A stretch of 6,887 nt of DNA from Candidatus Bathyarchaeum sp. (GTDB lineage Archaea; Thermoproteota; Bathyarchaeia; Bathyarchaeales; Bathyarchaeaceae): contig PIXT01000078.1 in assembly GCA_003096235.1 (NCBI GenBank), positions 1 to 6,887 on the forward strand, read 5' to 3'. The position numbers were made by a program, and so were the translations under genes. Positions within the stretch are counted from its first letter, which is position 1. Each line of letters starts with the position of its first letter. A model generated the notes under the pieces. That model did not search any database. It was not told the origin of the DNA and was given only the letters and a program-made list of their open reading frames with translations. Positions 1 through 5,447 of this stretch are shown one piece after another.

Positions 1-612
1 AAACTTTGTTTCTGTTACTGTTTTTGCGTCACCCTGAAACGCAACAACAGTCTTTTCAGCCCTGTTTAGCCTGATGTTCTCTTCCAAATACTTGAAAGCA
101 AACGGGTTAATATCTATGGAAATAACTTTCAGAGGTTCTGCATGTTTGGCAATCGCTATAGAGTAGCAGCCTACCCCTGCGAACATGTTCAGTATTGTTT
201 CCTGTTTCTGAACCAGTTTTGCAATTCTCATCCGCTCAAAGGAGAGCCGAGGCGAAAAGTAAGCCTGCCGAAGGTCTGTTTTGTAGATGCATCCGTATTC
301 TCTGTAGATTGTTTCTGTTGTTTTTTTGCCCAAAACATGTTTCAAATCTCGTAACCTGTAATCTCCAGAAACAGAACTAGACTGCATCCAAACCGACTTA
401 ACTTCCCTGTGAATGCTCATTATCGCTTCTGCAACTTCTTGACTGAACTGCTCAAACTCTTCAGGAACACGAATAACTGCTACGTCGCCAACTATGTCAT
501 AGGTTTTGTAAAGCCGATTTACTTGCTCGGGTTCAAGTTTTTCGGCCAGAACATCTTTGATGTTTCGTTTCAGCTTTGTTCTTCCCCTTCCGCTAATGCG
601 GTTTCTGAGCAT
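1..612 (-). CDS. Trm5-like tRNA (guanine37-N1)-methyltransferase / Met-10+ family SAM methyltransferase (3' end outside window)
   Basis: The 204 visible residues match the catalytic part of archaeal Trm5, which methylates N1 of G37 next to the tRNA anticodon using S-adenosylmethionine. Residues 20-115 resemble the D2 domain, with 'SGDYRLRDL' at 82-90. 'AYFSPRLSFER' (117-127) is the family signature before the Rossmann fold. 'NMFAGVGCYS' (142-151) is the SAM-binding motif I, 'SIDINP' (165-170) carries the acidic residue after strand 2, and 'QGDA' (193-196) follows. By my recalled alignment to Methanocaldococcus jannaschii Trm5, Arg86 and Glu126 correspond to its catalytic Arg145 and Glu185. 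The protein starts near residue 67 of that enzyme, so the small N-terminal D1 domain is absent. ATG at 612 is the only ATG, GTG or TTG start after the in-frame stop at 687-685, and a TATA-like box lies 29 bases upstream. Family is clear; the exact paralogue (Trm5a/b/c or wyosine-linked) is not. Confidence 0.88.
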   Translation of the reverse strand, partial: MLRNRISGRGRTKLKRNIKDVLAEKLEPEQVNRLYKTYDIVGDVAVIRVPEEFEQFSQEVAEAIMSIHREVKSVWMQSSSVSGDYRLRDLKHVLGKKTTETIYREYGCIYKTDLRQAYFSPRLSFERMRIAKLVQKQETILNMFAGVGCYSIAIAKHAEPLKVISIDINPFAFKYLEENIRLNRAEKTVVAFQGDAKTVTETKF

Positions 613-636
613 GTGTTTTTTTGTTTTTTCTATTTT

Positions 637-646
637 ACTTATATTT
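637..646 (-). promoter_or_regulatory. TATA-like box for the Trm5-like gene
   Basis: The minus strand reads AAATATAAGT, centred about 29 bases before the ATG at 612. With the usual archaeal spacing of about 26 bases, transcription would start within a few bases of the ATG. That suggests a leaderless mRNA, and no Shine-Dalgarno is visible. Confidence 0.5.
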
Positions 647-695
647 CCCGCTGTAAAACCAGCTTGGACTTGCTTTAACCTGAACTAGTTTGCTC

Positions 696-1649
696 TTAAC
701 GCCAAATTGAGTAGCTGGTAAGCTCGTTGTTTTCTTGGTCTGTTCGAATATACAGAGTGTATACCCCTTCACCATGGGCAGTTGTAACTTCAGAAAAGTC
801 AAATTTTATTTCAAAATCATTCCCAGTTTGGCTCCACACCATACTAGTTACAGTAATTCCTTCTGTTGCTACCCAACCTTTTGGAAGAGCCAACCCAACA
901 TAGGTGCCTTGGTCATAACTCCCTGAGTAGGGCGGGTTGTCGAGTTGTTCTGTTGTTAGGTTTCTTGGGTTATCGTAGAATATGGCAACGTGTTCAATCG
1001 ACAAGTCTTGATTTGATACTGTTCCTTTCATGTGAACTTCGTTTTCTGATGTTGTCAAAATGTCCCAGTCTATGTAGCTGTTTTCGAAGTCTTGAACAAA
1101 ATAAAGACTGTTGTCATCGTAAGCGATGCCAATACTGACTCTGTTGTGAAACCCTGTCAAGATGTTGTTTTTATGTCCCCAATCACTTTCGGAATCGTTG
1201 TACATCATTTGCCACTCTAACTCCTTCAAAGCCTCTTTAGCGTCAAACCAACCCGAGCTATACAACGCTGCACAGTTTTCTGAAACAGAACCCACGCCGC
1301 CAGCCAAAGTGTACCTCATATACGGTTTGAGTCCATCAACATCCCAGTGGCTGAAAAAACCCTTTTGAAGCATGTTGTCTGCGTGCAGCTGAGCAGAATT
1401 TACCTCGCTCACTGTAACATTTTCCAATCCAAACTCTGTTCTGTCGTTGTTTATAAGAACTAACGCATAATCCACCAATTCGTCATAGGTGTAAGTTTGA
1501 GAAAAACCGAGAAACCCAATTTCGGTTAAAGCGTTTGGGTTTTGCATCAAAGCAAGAAAAACCATAGAAAAAACTAAAACCACAACTATTACAATTGCTG
1601 CCCACTTACTGCTAGAAGACTTTTTAGACAAGCTTTCCGGAGTGGACAT
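696..1649 (-). CDS. Membrane-anchored CAP (SCP/PR1-like) domain protein with C-terminal beta-rich domain
   Basis: This 317-residue protein has a short basic Ser/Lys-rich N-terminus, one hydrophobic segment at about 16-35 (anchor or uncleaved signal), then a CAP domain at about 55-190 resembling bacterial YkwD-type proteins. Visible family motifs are 'AQLHADNM' (86-93), 'GFFSHWD' with His101, 'SENCA' with Glu124, acidic residues 139-145 in the following helix, and 'GHKNNIL' with His159, then 'SIGIAY' and 'YFVQDF'. Two His and two Glu form the usual CAP cavity tetrad, so the site looks intact. Residues 200-317 are polar and probably beta-rich; I do not recognise that domain. The protein should be displayed outside the cell. 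The CAP family has no single enzymatic role, so the function is open. The gene has its own TATA-like box and a weak AGAGG ribosome site 11 bases before ATG, and ends 83 bases before the Trm5-like gene on the same strand. Confidence 0.85.
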   Translation of the reverse strand: MSTPESLSKKSSSSKWAAIVIVVVLVFSMVFLALMQNPNALTEIGFLGFSQTYTYDELVDYALVLINNDRTEFGLENVTVSEVNSAQLHADNMLQKGFFSHWDVDGLKPYMRYTLAGGVGSVSENCAALYSSGWFDAKEALKELEWQMMYNDSESDWGHKNNILTGFHNRVSIGIAYDDNSLYFVQDFENSYIDWDILTTSENEVHMKGTVSNQDLSIEHVAIFYDNPRNLTTEQLDNPPYSGSYDQGTYVGLALPKGWVATEGITVTSMVWSQTGNDFEIKFDFSEVTTAHGEGVYTLYIRTDQENNELTSYSIWR

Positions 1650-1679
1650 GCCCTTTCTTTCCTCTTTAACAAACGGTTT

Positions 1680-1698
1680 AGGCTACATCTGAAAGCCT
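1680..1698. repeat. Short inverted repeat between TATA box and start of the CAP gene
   Basis: AGGCT at 1680-1684 and AGCCT at 1694-1698 form perfect 5-base arms around a 9-base centre. The repeat lies directly between the TATA-like box and the predicted transcription start, where an archaeal repressor would block polymerase. Short arms like these also occur by chance, so it is only a candidate operator. Confidence 0.25.
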
Positions 1699-1700
1699 GT

Positions 1701-1710
1701 TTTTATAAGT
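1701..1710 (-). promoter_or_regulatory. TATA-like box for the CAP-domain gene
   Basis: The minus strand reads ACTTATAAAA, a good archaeal TATA match. Its centre predicts a start of transcription near 1679 and a leader of about 30 bases. That leader carries AGAGG at 1665-1661. Confidence 0.55.
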
Positions 1711-1799
1711 GTATGGCAAAACTAAACTCTAAACCTTCTTCAAGCGTGTTCAGATATTATTTTCGAGGCGATTTTAGACCTTTGTTCCTTAAACTAAAG

Positions 1800-2213
1800 T
1801 TATGTAGAACATTGGCCTGTGGCGACTGATTTTTCGATGCAACGTTGCAAGGTTTCAAAAACAGTTTTGGGGTCGCCATATTTTCCTACGAACCCGTTTG
1901 CTCCTAAGCTGAATGCTTTTAGTGCGGTTTCTTTGTCGTCTGTTACCGTGAAAACGATGAAGGGAATTTTATTGTTTTCTTTCCTAAGCATTTTAAGAAA
2001 CTGGAACCCGTCTTTTTCTGGCATCTGAATGTCGCAGACTATTACGTCGGTTTCTGTTTGTTTCATCTTTTGTAGGGCTTCTTCAACAGAGTAGGTTGAT
2101 TCGATTTTAAATGTGCCCTGCAATGTTAGAATCTGTTTTGCGCTTTTCAAGAATGCTTCGTCATCGTCTACAAAGAGGATTTTGATTGGTTCTTTCATTT
2201 TTGGGGTCTGCAT
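1800..2213 (-). CDS. Single-domain response regulator (CheY-like receiver)
   Basis: The whole 137-residue protein is one receiver domain, with no output domain. Strand 1 is 'KILFVDDDEAF' with the Mg2+-binding acidic cluster Asp16-Asp18. The phosphoacceptor is Asp61 in 'DVIVCDIQMPEKDG' (56-69). The switch Thr is probably Thr89 in 'FIVFTVTDD', 'GANGFVGK' holds the aromatic Phe108, and Lys111 is the conserved lysine. The usual Lys-Pro is replaced by 'KYGDP', a mild deviation. It would take phosphate from a sensor histidine kinase and act through protein contacts. No kinase or chemotaxis gene is in view, so its partner is unknown. The first ATG (2213) is preferred because a TATA-like element lies about 31 bases upstream; ATG at 2198 is an alternative. 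It is divergent from the RHH gene, with about 110 bases between them. Confidence 0.93.
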   Translation of the reverse strand: MQTPKMKEPIKILFVDDDEAFLKSAKQILTLQGTFKIESTYSVEEALQKMKQTETDVIVCDIQMPEKDGFQFLKMLRKENNKIPFIVFTVTDDKETALKAFSLGANGFVGKYGDPKTVFETLQRCIEKSVATGQCST

Positions 2214-2240
2214 CTTATTTCAAATGAAGGTTTTATGACA

Positions 2241-2250
2241 ATAAAACAGT
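2241..2250 (-). promoter_or_regulatory. TATA-like box for the receiver gene
   Basis: The minus strand reads ACTGTTTTAT, with its AT core about 31 bases before ATG 2213. This fits a near-leaderless transcript, as no Shine-Dalgarno is present. The match to a TATA consensus is only fair. Confidence 0.35.
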
Positions 2251-2283
2251 GTCGGGTGCAAAATGTTCGAAACGCACTAGAAG

Positions 2284-2292
2284 AGTTAAATA
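2284..2292 (+). promoter_or_regulatory. TATA-like box for the RHH gene
   Basis: GTTAAATAG lies about 35 bases before GTG 2323. The expected transcription start is near 2314-2316. The receiver's promoter points the other way about 40 bases to the left, so both genes share one regulatory interval. Confidence 0.45.
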
Positions 2293-2322
2293 GTGATACT
2301 TTGTAACTCTTTTTGTTAAGGG

Positions 2323-2883
2323 GTGTTTTGTAGGGTGTTAAGCAAAAAACGAAAAACCGTTGGACGATCCTTCAGGGTAGATGAAGAATGGCTCAACGTG
2401 CTGGTTGAAGAATCACAAAAACAGGGAATCAGCGTTAACTCGATTCTAAATCGGCTATTACAACAGTATGCGTACCTAAGGTTCATGCTACGTTTTGGCG
2501 CAATAACCCTAACCCGCAAAGGATTTGTTGGAATACTGGAATGCTGTCCAGACGACAAAATCACTGAAAACGGGTTAAACGCAGGTTCTGCAATCGTAAA
2601 AGACTTACTTCTGACCATGGGTGTCACACCCAATTACGCTTTTGTTCTGTGTTTAGTCAAAAAACTTCTTGCCGAGTTTTCAGGATGGTTTGAATGTGAC
2701 CACCACATCAAGGAAGACAAAGAAATCCTTCATTTGCGTCATGAACTCGGAATGAAGTGGAGTTTGTATCTTTCTGGTGTTGCAACTGGAACCTTTAACT
2801 CAATTCTAGACAAACAAGTAATAGTAGAGCACACAGACTCCTCAGTTACTATAACAATTCCAAAAGCAGACAAACAAATCTAA
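2323..2883 (+). CDS. Ribbon-helix-helix (CopG/Arc-like) protein with uncharacterised C-terminal domain
   Basis: Numbering is from GTG 2323 (186 residues). Residues 11-50 look like a ribbon-helix-helix DNA-binding unit: basic strand 'KTVGRSFRVD', helix 'EEWLNVLVEESQKQG', turn 'ISVNS', helix 'ILNRLLQQYA'. Such proteins bind operators as dimers. The remaining 135 residues match no domain I can name. They contain Cys74-Cys75, 'CDHHIKED' (125-132), and 'LRHELGMKWSLYL' (138-150), followed by a short beta-rich tail. My recollection is that similar 'H-x-L-G-x-K-W-S' endings occur in uncharacterised archaeal proteins. The start is uncertain: GTG 2323 fits a short leader, while GTG 2335 would be preceded by AAGGGG at 2318-2323 and loses only four residues. 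No ATG occurs before residue 55. It may regulate itself or the divergent receiver gene, but no operator is clear. It ends 6 bases before the stop of the convergent membrane gene. Confidence 0.8.
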   Translation: MFCRVLSKKRKTVGRSFRVDEEWLNVLVEESQKQGISVNSILNRLLQQYAYLRFMLRFGAITLTRKGFVGILECCPDDKITENGLNAGSAIVKDLLLTMGVTPNYAFVLCLVKKLLAEFSGWFECDHHIKEDKEILHLRHELGMKWSLYLSGVATGTFNSILDKQVIVEHTDSSVTITIPKADKQI

Positions 2884-2889
2884 ACAAAC

Positions 2890-3756
2890 TTAATTGGTGT
2901 TTTTTCGAAAACGCCTGAGCAAAACTATAGCAACAACAATTAGCACAATACCCAGAATCAAATATTGGCCTCGGGCTGCTCCTAGGTAGTCTTTGACGTA
3001 TTCTTGATTTGTTCCTGGATACAACAAAACAGGGCCATCTATCAACAAAAATCTGGGCAGCACAATACAGCAGCTTCCAACAGCTATGAAAACTGCAGCA
3101 AGATACGACGCGTAACTCCTAACGTTTTTGACTTTCTTGACTTTTTGCAGTCTTGGCATGGAACCAAATCGCCTTTTCAGGTAATCCATAAGCTGGTCAA
3201 AAGCTGCTTCTTCGCCTTCAAAGGCTTGGTCGTCTGTTTCGTCTTTGCCTCGTTTGGGGTCGTCTAAAACTCCCAGTTCAGCAAGACCTACCGGAAGAAC
3301 CAAGATTCCAAAAATTATCAGAGTTGTCTGAAACAGTTCGGTGCTTGTAATTTCAAAATCCGTATACAGGGCGTACGAGGGCTCAATAGGAAATCCTCCT
3401 ATGTTGTCAATCATTGCCGCGCGAATTGTCCACTCCATTTCTCCGCTAACTAAGTAGGCAAGCAAAATCAAGTAAAGAACAATCACCGCAACTAATACAG
3501 CTCGTATTTTGTGGGATTTTCCGTTTTCTGTTTCTGGGTCTTCGGGCATGGTGTAACAGAAAATCATGGTGAACAAAAAGCCGACAAAGAGTGAAACAAA
3601 GCCTGAAACAAGAAAACCACCAGCAAAGGGAACAAAAAAGCTCAGGGGCTCAAACAACTCTGTGCCCAAGAACAGCGTGACGAAAACTGCGGCAACAGCA
3701 ATCAGCGATAAGCCGATGTTGAACATGTTGTCTTTAATCAAGTAAAGTTTACTCAC
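2890..3756 (-). CDS. Six-helix integral membrane protein of unknown function
   Basis: I do not recognise this 288-residue protein. Hydrophobic segments lie at about 12-30, 41-68, 84-104, 141-164, 213-234 and 263-281. Charge distribution (basic 'RRFRK' at the C-terminus, 'KRRF' and 'KKVKKVKNVR'-type residues at 194-213) predicts both ends and the 165-212 loop in the cytoplasm. That loop is first acidic (168-184, 'DDPKRGKDETDD', 'EGEEAAFD'), then basic, and could bind a partner. The 105-140 and 235-262 loops would face outward; the latter contains 'PGTNQEYVKDY'. No transporter, peptidase or polar catalytic motif is evident. The start is GTG 3756; 'AAGGGAAAG' lies just upstream as a weak ribosome site, and ATG at codon 11 is an alternative but would cut into the first helix. 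Its TATA-like box is at 3808-3816. It is a single-gene unit convergent with the RHH gene. Confidence 0.85.
   Translation of the reverse strand: MSKLYLIKDNMFNIGLSLIAVAAVFVTLFLGTELFEPLSFFVPFAGGFLVSGFVSLFVGFLFTMIFCYTMPEDPETENGKSHKIRAVLVAVIVLYLILLAYLVSGEMEWTIRAAMIDNIGGFPIEPSYALYTDFEITSTELFQTTLIIFGILVLPVGLAELGVLDDPKRGKDETDDQAFEGEEAAFDQLMDYLKRRFGSMPRLQKVKKVKNVRSYASYLAAVFIAVGSCCIVLPRFLLIDGPVLLYPGTNQEYVKDYLGAARGQYLILGIVLIVVAIVLLRRFRKNTN
2898..2906 (+). terminator. T-rich terminator candidate after the RHH gene
   Basis: A run of six T (2900-2905) follows the stop codon by about 17 bases, matching the simple U-tract terminators of archaea. It lies inside the 3' end of the convergent membrane gene. The two transcripts should overlap at their ends. 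Confidence 0.35.
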
Positions 3757-3807
3757 GAGCTTTCCCTTAACCAGCTATGAAAGGCGAAAAACAAGTTAAA
3801 AACCTAC

Positions 3808-3816
3808 GCTTATAAC
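3808..3816 (-). promoter_or_regulatory. TATA-like box for the six-helix membrane protein gene
   Basis: The minus strand reads GTTATAAGC. It predicts initiation near 3786 and a leader of about 30 bases before GTG 3756. A second AT-rich element at 3793-3802 (minus TTTTTAACTT) is closer to the start but weaker. Confidence 0.45.
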
Positions 3817-3829
3817 GTTTTGGCGCACA

Positions 3830-3865
3830 AACCACAAAACAACAAATCCGAGAACGGACCCCGTT
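3830..3865 (-). terminator. Hairpin plus T-rich tract after the truncated hydrolase ORF
   Basis: On the minus strand, perfect 5-base arms AACGG/CCGTT (3853-3865, 3-base loop) are followed by a T-rich tract over about 3830-3848. Together they resemble a terminator 13 bases past the stop at 3878. They would separate this ORF from the downstream membrane gene. Confidence 0.35.
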
Positions 3866-3877
3866 AACTATGGGCTT

Positions 3878-4171
3878 TTAGTTTGTTAACTGTTGTTTCT
3901 TAATGTTTTTTCGGGTTTGAATCCCTTTTATCCATAAGATAACAGTGTAAACGCTAAGAACCATAACCACAAGAGGAATGATGACACTCCAGTCACCTAT
4001 CCAAAACGGGTTGGTACCGTATGCTGGATAAAGAATATAATTTGAATACTCGTGAGTCCACTGGTCAAAAAATATGTGCGACAGTCCGCCTACAAGGCAA
4101 CTGAAATATATTGTTTTGAAAGAATGGCTTATCCGGTTTGGGTACAATTTGAAAAAGTCATAAATTTTCAA
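3878..4171 (-). CDS. Truncated membrane-bound metal-dependent hydrolase-like protein (YdjM/DUF457-type C-terminal part), probable pseudogene
   Basis: The 97 residues begin at TTG 4171. Residues 18-50 read 'SFKTIYFSCLVGGLSHIFF', then 'DQWTHEYS', echoing the 'GxLSHxxxDxxTH' motif near the C-terminal part of membrane-bound metal-dependent hydrolases, whose His and Asp are thought to bind metal. 'GTNPFWIGDWS' and one strong membrane helix (about 64-83) follow, then a basic Lys/Gln-rich tail. Complete family members are roughly 150-200 residues and carry earlier membrane segments and metal ligands; these are missing here, and no frame of the 140 bases upstream restores them. Reading further upstream in the same frame meets TGA at 4189-4187 and 4204-4202, then ATG 4210 behind a good ribosome site. 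This looks like a 5'-deleted, decaying gene, though a small functional membrane protein starting at TTG cannot be excluded. Family assignment is by motif only. Confidence 0.5.
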   Translation of the reverse strand: MKIYDFFKLYPNRISHSFKTIYFSCLVGGLSHIFFDQWTHEYSNYILYPAYGTNPFWIGDWSVIIPLVVMVLSVYTVILWIKGIQTRKNIKKQQLTN

Positions 4172-4207
4172 GATAGTTCTGCGATTTCAAAAAAAAGTTT
4201 GTCACTT

Positions 4208-4223
4208 CATTTTATGACTCCTT
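4208..4223 (-). promoter_or_regulatory. Strong Shine-Dalgarno and ATG leading into a two-codon frame
   Basis: The minus strand has AAGGAG (4223-4218), a 7-base spacer and ATG (4210-4208), then AAG and TGA. The spacing is ideal, and this is the best ribosome site in the window apart from that of the PQQ-like gene. The ATG is in the same frame as the truncated hydrolase ORF, so it may be that gene's original start or a minimal upstream ORF. Confidence 0.45.
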
Positions 4224-4292
4224 CACTCTTTGATTTTGTTTTCTGTTTTCATAAAAATGTTTGTCAGGTAACATTTGTTGTCTTTTTTGGTT

Positions 4293-4310
4293 ATGCAATT
4301 TAAGTTGCAT
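4293..4310. repeat. Near-perfect 18-base palindrome downstream of the Lrp-like gene
   Basis: ATGCAA and TTGCAT arms flank a TTTAAG centre, and most of the centre also pairs. It begins 19 bases after the stop of the tandem Lrp gene and lies about 80 bases upstream of the orphan ATG at 4210. Dimeric Lrp-type proteins bind AT-rich palindromes of about this size, so it could be an operator. A transcript-end hairpin or part of a TATA-like element is also possible. Confidence 0.35.
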
Positions 4311-4328
4311 CATCTGTCGATGATGGTG

Positions 4329-5342
4329 TCAGAGAATGTGGGCAAAAAAGTTGTAGGGCCATTTGTGCATTATTGGAGCTATGTTGGTTCGGATGACTCT
4401 AATTCCGTCAATTGCATGAAAAGTTGCCTTTATTTTGAGGAATTCTTCAATGGTTGCTACAGGAAGGGCTACGAACATGTCAGTTTCGCCCATTGTTTTG
4501 TTCAAAATGATTAAGTTTGGGATGCCAAGTAAGTGCTTTTTGAGTTCAGAAATGTCATTTCTCGGTTTGATGTTGAAGTAAAACATTACCATGCCTTTGT
4601 ATCCGAGTTTTTCCAAGTTGATACTTATAGTAGACCTAAGAAACACGTTGTCTTTTTTCAGTTTTTGGTATCTGTTAAAAACCGTTGAAGTAGATATGCT
4701 GAGTTTTTTTGCAATATAACTAAAGGCTGTTCGAGCATCATCAGACAGCATTTTTGTAATGTCTCGGTCAACGGGGTCCATTTGTTCAATTTCTGGAGTG
4801 ACAACAAAATTTTTTTCATGAAAATGAAATGGACCTGTTGTTCTTTCTTTAGAACTTTGTTGTTCAACATTAACGTCAGTTGGGATTATTAGGTTCTCGG
4901 AGTGGTCACTTTCAAGGAAACCAACGTGAATAAGGGGATGAATACTTTTGACGTGCGGATACATCTTCAGTTTTTCGGTAGCTTTGTTAAAATATTCCAA
5001 GTCTGGTGTAGCAAAAAAAGAGCCAATGTTAACTTCGTACATTCTTTTCCAAGCTGAAAGTATGTAGGGTTCTTTGTCCAGAACTTGCTTTATTTCCTCA
5101 CTTTTCTGGGGTTCTACACTAAGGCCCAAATCGCCTATGCACTTAAGACCAAAATAATGAGGATTTATTTCCATAAACGAGCCCTTGATTACCCCTGTTT
5201 TTCTTAAATTCTTGTATCGGCTAATTGCAGCAGTAACTGTTATGTCGTTTTTTTCTGCTAAATCCGTGAAACTGGTGCGAGCATCCGCTAATAACATTCT
5301 TAGGATGTTGGCATTTATTTCGTCAATTTTCACACCAGCCAT
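4329..5342 (-). CDS. Tandem Lrp/AsnC-family transcriptional regulator (two HTH plus two RAM-like domains)
   Basis: The 337-residue protein is a duplicated Lrp. Unit one has an AsnC-type winged HTH at about 6-54 ('DEINANILRMLLADARTSF', 'VTAAISRYKNLRKTGVIKG') and a RAM-like alpha/beta domain at about 62-140. A polar linker (141-187) leads to unit two: HTH at 188-236 ('DPVDRDITKMLSDDARTAF', 'STSTVFNRYQKLKKD') and a second RAM-like domain at about 240-323. Ordinary Lrp proteins are about 150 residues and dimerise; here one chain supplies both halves. RAM domains sense amino acids or other small ligands, but neither pocket can be assigned. It should bind DNA and regulate transcription in the cytoplasm; targets are unknown. 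ATG 5342 lies about 24 bases from a TATA-like box, consistent with a leaderless mRNA; no good Shine-Dalgarno is present. The neighbouring truncated hydrolase is on the same strand, 157 bases downstream. Confidence 0.9.
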   Translation of the reverse strand: MAGVKIDEINANILRMLLADARTSFTDLAEKNDITVTAAISRYKNLRKTGVIKGSFMEINPHYFGLKCIGDLGLSVEPQKSEEIKQVLDKEPYILSAWKRMYEVNIGSFFATPDLEYFNKATEKLKMYPHVKSIHPLIHVGFLESDHSENLIIPTDVNVEQQSSKERTTGPFHFHEKNFVVTPEIEQMDPVDRDITKMLSDDARTAFSYIAKKLSISTSTVFNRYQKLKKDNVFLRSTISINLEKLGYKGMVMFYFNIKPRNDISELKKHLLGIPNLIILNKTMGETDMFVALPVATIEEFLKIKATFHAIDGIRVIRTNIAPIMHKWPYNFFAHIL

Positions 5343-5360
5343 GGCGAGTCTTCCTGCATT

Positions 5361-5370
5361 AAGATATAGT
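5361..5370 (-). promoter_or_regulatory. TATA-like box for the tandem Lrp gene
   Basis: The minus strand reads ACTATATCTT, centred about 24 bases before ATG 5342. This predicts transcription starting at or very near the ATG. Confidence 0.45.
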
Positions 5371-5422
5371 TAACCACTATTTTGGGTTTAGTATTTTTGA
5401 AGGTTTTTATCCATTTATTGTT

Positions 5423-5439
5423 CCAAAAAAATTTCTTGG
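5423..5439. repeat. Near-palindrome just past the tRNA 3' fragment
   Basis: CCAA and TTGG arms enclose an A/T-only core plus one C; allowing one G-T pair, a 7-base stem with a 3-base loop can form. It lies 8 bases beyond the CCA end of the tRNA fragment. It may be a tRNA transcript terminator inherited with that 3' end, but chance is possible in such AT-rich DNA. Confidence 0.3.
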
Positions 5440-5447
5440 TTACGTTG

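Noticed and set aside
142..678. Plus-strand ORFs opposite the Trm5-like gene
   Set aside because: The minus frame carries unmistakable Trm5 motifs through the whole interval; the plus frames are fragmentary and lack domains.
2256..2277. GTGC...GCAC arms and TTCGAA in the receiver/RHH intergenic region as an operator
   Set aside because: The arms are only four bases and are not centred on the TTCGAA, so there is no convincing symmetric site.
2316..2633. Minus-strand 105-residue ORF opposite the RHH gene
   Set aside because: The plus frame has an RHH domain and a TATA-like box; the antisense frame has neither and looks like a shadow.
4172..4210. TGA read as tryptophan or selenocysteine in the hydrolase remnant
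   Set aside because: All other genes end or avoid TGA normally and use TGG for Trp. No selenocysteine-type element was evident, and the upstream part lacks family similarity, so gene decay is simpler.
4658..4870. Second minus-strand ORF within the Lrp-like gene
   Set aside because: It is out of frame with the Lrp gene and covers the region encoding its second HTH; no ribosome site or domain.
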